This document shows, piece by piece, positions 51,748-60,025 of a DNA stretch of 64,000 nucleotides. The notes beneath the pieces are model-generated. The model was not told the DNA's origin, made no database searches, and saw only the letters and a program-made list of their open reading frames with translations. Location of the stretch: positions 62,001 through 126,000 of the forward strand of contig JAYFPZ010000006.1 of NCBI GenBank assembly GCA_034927445.1. Direction: 5' to 3'. The DNA is from PHAA01 sp034927445 (GTDB taxonomy: Bacteria > Bacillota > Syntrophomonadia > Syntrophomonadales > Syntrophomonadaceae). Position numbers and translations under genes: made by a program. Within the stretch, counting starts at the first letter, position 1; every line of letters starts with the position of its first letter.

Positions 51748-52599
51748 ATGAGCATTAAAATAATTACTGACAGTACCTCATATATTGGAATGGAAGATCA
51801 ACGGCGGTTGGATATAAGAGTTATACCGCTCAGTGTGAGTTTCCCTGACGAAACCTTTCGCGAGACTGAGATAGAATATGATTATTTTTACACCAAAATC
51901 GAAAAAGGAGGGATAATCCCGATCTCTTCCCAGCCGCCCCCGGGAGAGATTGAGCAGGTTTTTACGGATCTGATTGCGGAGGGTCACGAAATAATTGCCA
52001 TATTTCTGTCGGCGGAAATGAGCGGAACTTACCAATCCGCTCTGCGGGCCAGAGACCATCTGCTGCAGACCCACCCTGAAGCCCGGATAGAGATCGTAGA
52101 CTCGCGTACCAACTGTATGGCGATGGGACTGGTGGTTCTGGCAGCCGCCCAAGCCGCGCAGGCGGGCAGATCATTCCCCGAGGTGGTCCAAACGGCGCAT
52201 GGGGTCATGCAGCGCACCAGATTCTATTTCGTACCGGCCGGTTTGGAGTATTTAAAGAAAGGCGGGCGGATTGGCGGCGCCGCAGCTTTATTAGGATCGC
52301 TGCTGCAAATAAAGCCCATACTATATGTAAACCAGGGAAAAACCGCTTTATTGGAACGTACCCGGGGGACGCAAGCCGCAATTCGGCGCATGGTAGCCTT
52401 ACTGGATAATGACCGGCGAAAATACGGCCTTGAAAAGGTTCTGATTCATCATATATTTTGTCAGGAAAAAGCCGAAGAGCTGGCTAGTATGATAAAAACC
52501 AGCTTCGGTTTAATAACGGATATCCTGCCCATAGGTCCGGTAATTGGACTCCATGTTGGCCCGGGCACGCTTGGCGTAGTCTATGTTACGGAAAACTAG
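51748..52599 (+). CDS. DegV family fatty-acid-binding protein
   Basis: A DegV-fold protein (283 aa): IKIITDSTSYI at the N-terminus, then SSQPPPGEIEQVF, LSAEMSGTYQSA, EIVDSRTNCMAMG, and GLEYLKKGGRIGGAAALLGSLLQIKPIL. DegV proteins (FakB) bind a fatty acid and present it to the kinase FakA. No FakA gene is in the window. The ribosome site is AGGAGG. Confidence 0.93.
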   Translation: MSIKIITDSTSYIGMEDQRRLDIRVIPLSVSFPDETFRETEIEYDYFYTKIEKGGIIPISSQPPPGEIEQVFTDLIAEGHEIIAIFLSAEMSGTYQSALRARDHLLQTHPEARIEIVDSRTNCMAMGLVVLAAAQAAQAGRSFPEVVQTAHGVMQRTRFYFVPAGLEYLKKGGRIGGAAALLGSLLQIKPILYVNQGKTALLERTRGTQAAIRRMVALLDNDRRKYGLEKVLIHHIFCQEKAEELASMIKTSFGLITDILPIGPVIGLHVGPGTLGVVYVTEN

Positions 52600-52659
52600 C
52601 AGGATCATGTTATAATTACTCTGAACAGTCCCAAGCACTGATTTTAAGGAGGTAGTGGA

Positions 52660-53214
52660 TTGAAGAAAACTTGGATTATCGTTGCAGCGATATTAGTATT
52701 ATTAGGTATTTCAGGTATAAGCAGTTACAACAATCTGGTCCAGCTTAACGAATCGATTAACGGCAAATGGAGTCAGATCGATGTTCAGTTACAGCGCCGG
52801 GCTGATCTGATCCCCAATTTGGTAGCCACGGTTAAAGGCTATGCGACGCATGAGCAGGAAATCCTGGACAATCTGGCCGACGCCCGCAGCAAACTGGTGG
52901 GGGCTCAAGGGGTTGCCGACAAAGCCGCTGCGGACGCGGAGCTTTCCAGTACCTTATCCCGTCTGCTGGTGGTAGTGGAAAATTACCCCAACCTGAAGGC
53001 GGATGCCAATTTCCGGCAGTTGCAGGATGATTTGGCCGGCACTGAAAACCGCATAGCGGTTGCCCGCAAAGATTATAATGATGCGGTGCAGGGGTACAAT
53101 ACCAAGATCAAGTCTTTTCCAACTTCGATATGGGCTGGCATGCTAGGGTTTGCGCCCCGTGAATATTTCCAGGCGGAGGAAGGGGCTAAGTCAGCTCCCC
53201 AGGTCCAGTTCTAG
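52660..53214 (+). CDS. lemA: LemA family protein
   Basis: A 184-aa protein with one N-terminal membrane helix (residues 4-22), then the LemA core: SINGKWSQIDVQLQRRADLIPNLV, GYATHEQEILDN, and NYPNLKADANFRQLQDDLAGTENRIAVARKDYN. It has an extracellular helical domain. Function is unknown. It is commonly paired with TPM-domain proteins, as here with the next gene 20 bp downstream. Confidence 0.93.
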   Translation: MKKTWIIVAAILVLLGISGISSYNNLVQLNESINGKWSQIDVQLQRRADLIPNLVATVKGYATHEQEILDNLADARSKLVGAQGVADKAAADAELSSTLSRLLVVVENYPNLKADANFRQLQDDLAGTENRIAVARKDYNDAVQGYNTKIKSFPTSIWAGMLGFAPREYFQAEEGAKSAPQVQF

Positions 53215-53234
53215 GAACAGAGGAGCTTTAAAGC

Positions 53235-54065
53235 ATGAGCAGAATTTTAATGCACCCGGAAAAGAGGGCCGCAGGGTATCGTTCCGGCCTACTAGCCCTG
53301 GGGATAATCTGGCTGGTTTTGCTGGCAGCCGGGATCGGTCCCGGCATCAGGCAGGCAGCAGCCATACCGGACCCTCCGCCGGAGCTATATGTACTTGATC
53401 AGGCCGGAGTCATGAGCAGCCCGACCAAATCCATGATATTAAGCACCAGCCAGGAATTGGCCCGTCAAACCAAAGCCCAGGTGGCGGTCGTTACCTTGAA
53501 GAGTCTGGATGACCAGCCGATCGCAGAGGTGGCCTTGCAGATCGGACGAAAATGGCAGTTGGGTGACAAAGAGCTTAACAACGGGGTATTAATCCTGGTG
53601 GTTCCGGATGAACGCCAAGCGCGGATTGAAGTGGGGTATGGCCTGGAAGGGGCTCTCCCCGATGCTAAAACCGGCCGCATTCAGGATGATTACATGCTGC
53701 CCGCATTCCGGCAGGGCAATTATGACCAGGGCTTAAGCAGCGGCTACAATGCTGTAGTGGCCGAAGTAGCCAAAGAATATGGCGTAACCCTCGCCAATAT
53801 TCCGGTTAACCAGCCGGAAACTTCAGCCGAGCCGGCAGCCCAAAAGGCGCCCGCCTGGGTCAGCATCTTAGGGATGGTATTGATTATATTGCTTATCTGG
53901 GCGGATCAGCGGTTCCTTAATGGCTTCCTGCTGGGAGTTATTCTGGGGATGTTCTTCCGTGGCGGAGGCCGGGGTGGCGGTGGCTTTGGCGGCGGCGGTT
54001 TCGGCGGAGGAAGCTCCGGCGGGGGCGGGTCCTTTGGCGGGGGCGGCAGCAGCCGCGGCTGGTAA
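53235..54065 (+). CDS. TPM domain protein (YgcG type)
   Basis: A 276-aa secreted or membrane protein with a signal anchor (residues 18-44), a TPM domain (VLDQAGVMSSPTKSMILSTSQ, then NGVLILVVPDERQARIEVGYGLEGALPD), a second membrane segment near 210-235, and a C-terminal Gly/Ser-rich tail of about 40 residues. It belongs to the LemA/TPM pair of unknown function, possibly envelope maintenance. Confidence 0.9.
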   Translation: MSRILMHPEKRAAGYRSGLLALGIIWLVLLAAGIGPGIRQAAAIPDPPPELYVLDQAGVMSSPTKSMILSTSQELARQTKAQVAVVTLKSLDDQPIAEVALQIGRKWQLGDKELNNGVLILVVPDERQARIEVGYGLEGALPDAKTGRIQDDYMLPAFRQGNYDQGLSSGYNAVVAEVAKEYGVTLANIPVNQPETSAEPAAQKAPAWVSILGMVLIILLIWADQRFLNGFLLGVILGMFFRGGGRGGGGFGGGGFGGGSSGGGGSFGGGGSSRGW

Positions 54066-54153
54066 TAAGGGGCAATAAAAAGGCCATTCCGAACCCCGCC
54101 CGCCTAAATGGCATAACCAGTCTTAATGAGGTTCAGAATGACCAATATATTAA

Positions 54154-54627
54154 TTAAATCTCCTGCAGGCTGATGTTGACCTGCAAGTTGGAGCCCGCAA
54201 ACTTTTGCGAACCCAGAAGCAGTTGGACCGTTTCATTGATAAACGAAGCATTGCCTTGAGTTTCAAGATACAGAGAGAATTTGGCACCGTCTTTAATATC
54301 AAACTCAAGCTCCGCCGGCAATGAACCGGATCTTCTGGCTCCTATGCTTCCAGGGGCAGAGGATGCTTCCGCTGAGGATGTTGAAGCCTCGACCGCGCTT
54401 TTAGGCTTGGAGGCTTCGGTTGTTTTGGCCGGCCTTTTGGGTTTTAATTTATGTTTGGCGGCACTGACGGCAATATCGTACTCATGCAGCATGCTATATA
54501 TTTTTGACCTAGATACATTCCATTCTTTAACCAAACCGTTGACCCCGATTTCTTTTTTTAGGGATTCTAGGGTTTTTTTCTTGTCCTTTTCAGATAAAGT
54601 GTTGAAATCTGATAAAGAAATAGTCAT
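54154..54627 (-). CDS. Small protein with HTH-like N-terminus, unknown
   Basis: This 157-aa protein is not a family I recognise. Residues of about 15-50 contain a helix-turn-helix-like segment (LVKEWNVSRSKIYSMLHEYDI). The middle (60-105) is a low-complexity Ala/Ser/Lys/Pro linker. The C-terminal part (105-157) looks like a small alpha/beta domain (FSLYLETQGNASFINETVQLL). ATG 54627 has GGAGGT upstream; upstream in-frame ATGs lack a site. Role unknown, perhaps DNA binding. Confidence 0.6.
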   Translation of the reverse strand: MTISLSDFNTLSEKDKKKTLESLKKEIGVNGLVKEWNVSRSKIYSMLHEYDIAVSAAKHKLKPKRPAKTTEASKPKSAVEASTSSAEASSAPGSIGARRSGSLPAELEFDIKDGAKFSLYLETQGNASFINETVQLLLGSQKFAGSNLQVNISLQEI

Positions 54628-54709
54628 GATCAACCTCCTATCATTATTTCCTTCCATAAATTGTATCCAAATACAATTAAAAATATTCAAGCTATTCCTG
54701 ATTAAAGAC

Positions 54710-54736
54710 AAAAAACGCTGCACAGTACTGCAGCGT
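54710..54736 (-). terminator. Intrinsic terminator downstream of tlp
   Basis: Perfect 8-bp stem ACGCTGCA / TGCAGCGT with a six-base loop, and a T run on the minus strand. It lies between tlp and the HTH-like gene. Confidence 0.75.
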
Positions 54737-54798
54737 CCAGATTGTCAAAAAAACCAATAGGGGATTCAGATCAACTGTAGCGCCGGAGGTTAACGGGC

Positions 54799-55023
54799 CT
54801 ATTTACAGGATTTGCGGTCTGTGGCTTCGTCCTGGATTTCTGCCCTCATTGATTCGAGAGCTTCGCCTCTGCGCTTGTTTTTTTCTTTGAGATCTTTTTT
54901 AGTTTTGTCATTATCAGTACGGTCGATCATTTCACGGGCGGCTTCCATGTTTTGCAAGGTATTATCGATATTGTTCTGTATTTTTTCAACATTGTCCCTG
55001 CGGTCATCAGGATGGTTTTTCAT
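54799..55023 (-). CDS. tlp: Small acid-soluble spore protein Tlp
   Basis: A 74-aa protein that matches the Tlp family along its length: PDDRRDNVEKIQNNIDNTLQ, NMEAAREMI, EKNKRRGEALESMRAEI. Tlp is a minor SASP made in the forespore. With the spoVK-like gene it supports a spore-forming host. Confidence 0.88.
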   Translation of the reverse strand: MKNHPDDRRDNVEKIQNNIDNTLQNMEAAREMIDRTDNDKTKKDLKEKNKRRGEALESMRAEIQDEATDRKSCK

Positions 55024-55215
55024 GATTCAATGCTCCTTCAATAATTTAATTTGGTTGTTACTAACTATTCTTTGAAAAAGGCTAAATATTATGCATTGAT
55101 TAGACGGCCAGAATAAATACGATACAGAATCCTTAACTACGTGAATAAACTAAATAAACTTTTATCGGGATTGAAAGGCGGAGACCGGTACTGGAGAAAT
55201 GGAGGCAATGCCTGG

Positions 55216-55266
55216 TTGACCATGTATTAGAAAACTGCTATATTAACAGCATACCCCTATAGGTAT
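55216..55266 (+). promoter_or_regulatory. csoR promoter with CsoR-type operator
   Basis: TTGACC (55216) and TATATT (55239) are 17 bp apart. The palindrome ATACCCCTATAGGTAT at 55251-55266 covers the expected start site. The same core recurs in front of the P-type ATPase, which implies autoregulation and co-regulation. Confidence 0.75.
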
Positions 55267-55281
55267 GAGGGAGGTGCTGCC

Positions 55282-55557
55282 ATGCGTCAATGTATGGATG
55301 CCGATAATCTGCACAAACGCCTGAATAAGATTATGGGACAGATCAGGGCAATTGATAAAATGGTCGAGGAGGATATTCCCTGTGAAGATGTCTTGATACA
55401 GATCAATGCGGCTAAAAGTGCTTTGCATAAGGTAGGCCAAGTGGTCTTAGAGGGTCATCTGAATCACTGCGTCCGGGAAGGGATTGAGCAGGGAGATGCA
55501 GATAAAACGATTGCGAATTTTGCCAAGGCAGTCGAGCATTTTTCAAGAATGATATGA
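55282..55557 (+). CDS. csoR: CsoR-family metal-responsive repressor
   Basis: A 91-aa all-helical repressor of the CsoR/RcnR/FrmR family. The Cu(I)-type ligands are in place: Cys in IPCEDV, and His and Cys in HLNHCVREG. The N-terminal signature is LHKRLNKIMGQIRAIDKMV. Loss of DNA binding on metal uptake would derepress its own promoter and the ATPase. Confidence 0.9.
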   Translation: MRQCMDADNLHKRLNKIMGQIRAIDKMVEEDIPCEDVLIQINAAKSALHKVGQVVLEGHLNHCVREGIEQGDADKTIANFAKAVEHFSRMI

Positions 55558-55576
55558 CAGGTTAAATTCGTAAGAA

Positions 55577-55660
55577 AATAGACGCGGACGACGCGGACTT
55601 ATATGAATGGCGCGGAGAATAGATAACCAGATCCTTCCCTGCGTTCAGGATGACAAACGC
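55577..55660. repeat. Partial copy of the MITE-like repeat
   Basis: The first 22 bp equal the left end of the element at 2037 except for one base, and a GTTCAGGATGACA segment lies farther in. The right terminal repeat is not seen, so the copy is truncated or rearranged. The exact right boundary is uncertain. Confidence 0.45.
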
Positions 55661-55716
55661 CACACATTTTCATCGGTGGTTACGGCCTCCGGCCATCGTG
55701 GTTAATATAAAAAGAT

Positions 55717-55828
55717 AAAAGGCAGTTGCTTAACTTTATAAGCTCCCCTTTGAATAGAAACCTGAAATAACAAAAATTCAGGACTACACGGAGAGGAGCT
55801 TATAAAGCGTGGGTAACTGCCTTTTTTG
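55717..55828 (+). other. Long nested hairpin with terminal T run
   Basis: Three nested arms pair: AAAAGGCAGTT (55717) with 55815-55825, CTTTATAAGCTCC (55734) with 55795-55807, and CCTGAA (55761) with TTCAGG (55777). Six T follow on the plus strand. It could terminate the csoR transcript or be a palindromic mobile-element remnant. Confidence 0.6.
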
Positions 55829-55878
55829 TTGACATAATATATCTGTATGGATACAATATACGTGTACCCCTATAGGTA
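55829..55878 (+). promoter_or_regulatory. Promoter and CsoR-type operator of the P-type ATPase
   Basis: TTGACA (55829-55834) and TACAAT (55852-55857) with a 17-bp spacer, followed by TACCCCTATAGGTA at 55865-55878 over the start site. The operator equals the one upstream of csoR. Confidence 0.78.
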
Positions 55879-55895
55879 TATAAGGGAGTGAATAT

Positions 55896-57755
55896 ATGAT
55901 CAAATTCCTTAAGGATAAGGAAAAAAGAGCGTTCTTTTTTCTCAGTGCGTCTCTGCCAGCGCTGATTATCAGTTTTTTTGACAGTGGCAGACTTCCGGTT
56001 GATGCTGCCTGGATTGCCATTGCGCTTTGCGGGATTCCGATTGTGCAAGGAGCTATTGCCGGCTTGGTGACGGAATTCGATATCAAAGCGGATGTTTTGG
56101 TATCCATCGCCCTGGTTGCATCAATCATTATCGGAGAGATTTTTGCTGCCGGTGAAGTTGCTTTTATTATGGCCTTGGGTGCTTATTTGGAAGAACGAAC
56201 GGTTGCAAAGGCTCAAGCGGGAATTGAAAAGCTGGTTCATCTGACTCCCAACACCGCCAGAGTAGTGCATAACGGTGAAGGAACAGTAATCCCGGCCGAG
56301 CAGGTAAAGCCGGGGGATATTCTGCGGGTGTTGGCCGGAGAGATAATTGCTGTGGATGGATTTATCATCAAGGGACAGACCTCCATTGACCAGTCGCTTA
56401 TGACCGGAGAATCCCTTCCCGTAGACAAAGGCGAAGGCGACGAGGTATATAGCGGAACTGTAAATCAGTTCGGCACCTTCGATATGATTGCCCAAAAAGT
56501 CGGCGAAAACAGCTCTTTGCAGCGCATGATCCGCCTGTTGGAATCTGCGGACGCAGGCAAAGCCAAGATCGTGGGAATCGCTGATCGATGGGCGACCTGG
56601 ATTGTGGTGATCGCACTGCTTGCCGCTACGGCAACCTGGATCGCAACTGGTGAAATCATTCGGTCCGTAACTATTCTGGTCGTATTCTGCCCCTGCGCTT
56701 TGGTGCTTGCAACTCCGACCGCAATCATGGCGGGCATCGGAAATGCAACCAGACAGGGCATCCTGGTCCGGGAGGGAGATGCGCTGGAAAGGCTTGCGCA
56801 AGTCAAACGTATTGCCTTTGACAAGACCGGGACCCTCACCTATGGCAAACCCGCGGTGGTTAAGATACTAAGCTGTGATTGTGCTCTGGATGAGGGTACC
56901 CTGTTGGAGTTGGCGGCAGCAGCGGAAATGCGTTCCGAGCATCCGTTGGGCAAAGCGGTGGTGGCCTGTTATAAGCTGAAAAATGGAAGGCAGCCGGAAC
57001 AGCCGGAAGAATTCAAGCTGCTGGCGGGACGCGGCGTGCAAGCTCAATGCCGAGGTCAGGAGATCTTGGCCGGCAACGAGGCATTTTTAGCGGAACAAAA
57101 CATCTCAATTCCCCCGGAACTAGGTCAGACCGCGGTCGAAGCCAGGGCTGACGGAAGTACCGTGATCTATTTCACGCGAAACGGAAACGCTTCCGGCATG
57201 ATCGCATTATCCGATACATTGCGTCCGGATGCGCCGACAACAGTCGAAGCCATTCATCAAACCGGAATTCAAACCGTTCTTTTGACCGGAGACACGCAGC
57301 CGACAGCCTCCCATATCGCCAAAATTACCGGTATCAAAGAGGTACGGGCCGGCTGTCTGCCGGAGAGCAAGCTGGAAATGATCCAGGCTTATCAGCGGCA
57401 GGGCGAACCGGTCTGTATGGTAGGCGACGGGATCAATGACGCTCCGGCTTTAAAAACTGCCCATGTGGGTATTGCCATGGGCGGCATCGGCAGCGATATT
57501 GCCATTGATGCTGCGGATATTGTGCTGGTCGGTGATGACATCAAGGAAATACCTCACCTTTTGTATCTGGCTCAAAAAATAATGCGCACCATTCATATAA
57601 ATCTCGCGGCTTCCATGGCCCTCAACTTTATTGCTATCGGCCTGGCTATGGCAGGTATATTAAATCCGGTATTGGGGGCATTGGTGCATAATACCGGATC
57701 GGTTGCCGTGATTGTCAACTCTTCGTTATTGCTGAAATGGAGGAAAACCAAATAA
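55896..57755 (+). CDS. Heavy-metal P1B-type ATPase, no N-terminal metal domain
   Basis: Efflux ATPase (619 aa). It has six to eight membrane helices, the TGES actuator motif, the ion motif FCPCALVLATPTA, the phosphorylation site DKTGTLT, SEHPLGKAV and GDGINDAPAL. The last helix carries HNTGSVAVIVNSS. Cytosolic CxxC domains are absent, so the protein is shorter than typical CopA. The CsoR context favours Cu(I) or a similar soft metal; Zn/Cd is not excluded because the last helix resembles other P1B classes. Confidence 0.9.
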   Translation: MIKFLKDKEKRAFFFLSASLPALIISFFDSGRLPVDAAWIAIALCGIPIVQGAIAGLVTEFDIKADVLVSIALVASIIIGEIFAAGEVAFIMALGAYLEERTVAKAQAGIEKLVHLTPNTARVVHNGEGTVIPAEQVKPGDILRVLAGEIIAVDGFIIKGQTSIDQSLMTGESLPVDKGEGDEVYSGTVNQFGTFDMIAQKVGENSSLQRMIRLLESADAGKAKIVGIADRWATWIVVIALLAATATWIATGEIIRSVTILVVFCPCALVLATPTAIMAGIGNATRQGILVREGDALERLAQVKRIAFDKTGTLTYGKPAVVKILSCDCALDEGTLLELAAAAEMRSEHPLGKAVVACYKLKNGRQPEQPEEFKLLAGRGVQAQCRGQEILAGNEAFLAEQNISIPPELGQTAVEARADGSTVIYFTRNGNASGMIALSDTLRPDAPTTVEAIHQTGIQTVLLTGDTQPTASHIAKITGIKEVRAGCLPESKLEMIQAYQRQGEPVCMVGDGINDAPALKTAHVGIAMGGIGSDIAIDAADIVLVGDDIKEIPHLLYLAQKIMRTIHINLAASMALNFIAIGLAMAGILNPVLGALVHNTGSVAVIVNSSLLLKWRKTK

Positions 57756-57838
57756 AAGCATAAATATCAGGTGATCACTGGACCTCAGCTTATAAGCGCC
57801 CGGGCCCAAGTTGTCTTATCCGGTTGTGATCAAATAAT

Positions 57839-58978
57839 TTAGAAATTACCTCCGGCACAGTGGGGAAAATGCCCGTTTTTTAAAGATAAATATAAACATA
57901 TATTTTTCTCAGAATCCTCGGGGTTTTGTATAGAATTTATATAAATATCGGTGTCAGCGGCCAAGTCAATAATTATATCCCGGTTATAAACCTGTTGATC
58001 ACCGTTAAACAACAATTTTACCTGGGGAAAGTGGCCGTCAGCATGATTTTCCTGGGTTACAACCGCCATATCTCCGGTAGACAATACCACCACGGTACCG
58101 GGTGGATAGAGCTTGACATGATTATAAAGCATATCGACGAATTTGGCGGCCAGCTGGGTATTTTTGTTTTGTTCAACGATCCGCATGGCATCTTGATTGC
58201 TAAACCCGCGCCGATAAGGACGGTCGGATACCAAAGCGTCAAATATGTCGGCTACGGCTACAATCAAGCCATATTCATGGATGTTCTCCTGCACCAGACT
58301 ACGAGGATAGCCTTTCCCGTCCACCCGTTCATGATGTTCGAGGGCGATATGGGCGGCAAGCAAAGGGATCTCTGAAGAATCCCGGATTATTTTAAAGCCA
58401 TCCAGGGAATGTTTTTGAACGATCATGTATTCCTCATCAGTCAGAGAGCCAGGCTTGTTAAGTATCTCCAGCGGTATATTTATTTTGCCGATATCATGAA
58501 GCAGGGCTCCGGTACCCAAAGTCTGGAGCTGAGCACGGTTATAGCCATTGCTTATGCCCAATATTATAGAAAGCACACACACATTTACGCTGTGCTGATA
58601 GGTATAGTCATCATGACTCTTAATATCGGACATGCCGATTAAAATGTTGCTATTAACTAAAAGATCATCAATAATATTGTCAATCTGTGACTGCATAGGC
58701 GCCAAATTGGCTTTCCCGGTTCTAGAACATGCTTTATAGGTGTTTTTCAAGGTCTTCGTCGCCCTGGAAATAACCACAGGGCTGACCGCCGCCATGGAAT
58801 CTGCTATTCCCAGATCCTCTTCTATATACACCGTGGTTAATTTCAATTCTCGGATTCTTCTGATATATCTTGCGTTTAATACCTGTCCCGCGGTAAGTAG
58901 TACCCGCCCTTTGTAATCAATAATCGACCTTCCTACAATCATTCCGGGGGTTAATCGTTGCGTAGCTAAACGCAGCAT
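57839..58978 (-). CDS. HD-GYP domain signalling protein
   Basis: A 379-aa cytosolic protein. An N-terminal segment (LTPGMIVGRSIIDYKGRVLLTAG) is common in HD-GYP proteins. The catalytic domain has HSVNVCVLSIILG, LLHDIGKINIPLEILNKPG, EHHERVDGKGYP and VADIFDALVSDRPYR. Predicted cyclic di-GMP phosphodiesterase. It stands alone with no obvious operon partner. Confidence 0.92.
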   Translation of the reverse strand: MLRLATQRLTPGMIVGRSIIDYKGRVLLTAGQVLNARYIRRIRELKLTTVYIEEDLGIADSMAAVSPVVISRATKTLKNTYKACSRTGKANLAPMQSQIDNIIDDLLVNSNILIGMSDIKSHDDYTYQHSVNVCVLSIILGISNGYNRAQLQTLGTGALLHDIGKINIPLEILNKPGSLTDEEYMIVQKHSLDGFKIIRDSSEIPLLAAHIALEHHERVDGKGYPRSLVQENIHEYGLIVAVADIFDALVSDRPYRRGFSNQDAMRIVEQNKNTQLAAKFVDMLYNHVKLYPPGTVVVLSTGDMAVVTQENHADGHFPQVKLLFNGDQQVYNRDIIIDLAADTDIYINSIQNPEDSEKNICLYLSLKNGHFPHCAGGNF

Positions 58979-59319
58979 ATAATCACCACCATATAAGGAA
59001 TAAATATACAGTAAATATTATACATTTATTATATATCGGTAATAAGGGATTTTATTTTACAAAATTATCAATGTTTTTCGTTTAATTATATAGATTTTGT
59101 CGGATAATACAAATAATTAAGCAAGAGATTATACGCAATTCATGGCTAATAACGTTAATTCCCAACGCTGATCCGACTGTTCTGATATAATAAACCAAGA
59201 ATTGTTCAGCGTTCCGGGAGCCACCCAGGCAAAAAATTATGGAACCGCCCGCGTTGTATTTATCTGCCGTAATCGTTTCCGGGCCGGCTTTATAAACTCT
59301 TTAATTAAGGAGGACAATA
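58979..59319. other. Intergenic region without visible features
   Basis: 341 AT-rich bases between two divergent genes (HD-GYP and AlkD-like). It must contain their promoters, but I see no strong consensus, repeat or RNA structure. Confidence 0.5.
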
Positions 59320-59973
59320 ATGTTCGAGCAGATAATACAGGAATTCAAAGATAATGCCAATGCCGAAAATGCACTTCCCATGGCCAAATACATGAAGAAC
59401 CGGTTCCCCTATCTGGGATTGAGCCGGCCGGCCCGCAACCAAATTCAGGCGGAGTTTTTGAAAAAGGCCAGGAAGCTGCCGGAGCTCAACTGGGAGTTTG
59501 TTTTCCGGGGCTGGGAGCTGCCGGAAAGAGAATACCAATACCTGGCCCTGGACTATTTAAATGCATGTGCCCGCTTACTCCGGCCCGAGGATATAACCCG
59601 GATGGCGGTATTAATATCGGCCAAATCCTGGTGGGATACGGTCGACCTGATAGCGGCCCGGCTGGTGGGCGGGCTTTGCCTAAAATACCCAGGACTCAGG
59701 GATGAATATATTTTGCCCTGGGCGGCTGATGACAATATCTGGCTGGCCCGTACGGCGATTCTGTTTCAATTGAAATATAAACAAAGCACCGATACCGGGC
59801 TCTTGGCTCAAATTATTGGCTTGAACCTTAATTCCCCTGAATTCTTTATTAACAAGGCCATCGGCTGGATCTTGCGAGAATACTCCAAAACCGATAAAGA
59901 ATGGGTCAGGGATTTTATTAAAAACACCTCCCTTCAACCTCTCAGTGTGAGAGAAGGCGGCAAGTACTTGTAA
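59320..59973 (+). CDS. AlkD-like DNA alkylation repair protein
   Basis: A 217-aa HEAT-like repeat protein of the AlkD/AlkC glycosylase family, which removes N3- and N7-alkylated purines. It has the helical repeat pattern and the typical WDTVDLIA segment that holds the catalytic Asp (SWWDTVD). AAGGAGG precedes the ATG. No SOS or Ada box is seen upstream. Confidence 0.85.
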   Translation: MFEQIIQEFKDNANAENALPMAKYMKNRFPYLGLSRPARNQIQAEFLKKARKLPELNWEFVFRGWELPEREYQYLALDYLNACARLLRPEDITRMAVLISAKSWWDTVDLIAARLVGGLCLKYPGLRDEYILPWAADDNIWLARTAILFQLKYKQSTDTGLLAQIIGLNLNSPEFFINKAIGWILREYSKTDKEWVRDFIKNTSLQPLSVREGGKYL

Positions 59974-60025
59974 AACAGCTGGAGAACTGCCTCTTGTTGC
60001 CGGTGCCGGCTGGGGCGGCGTAAAT

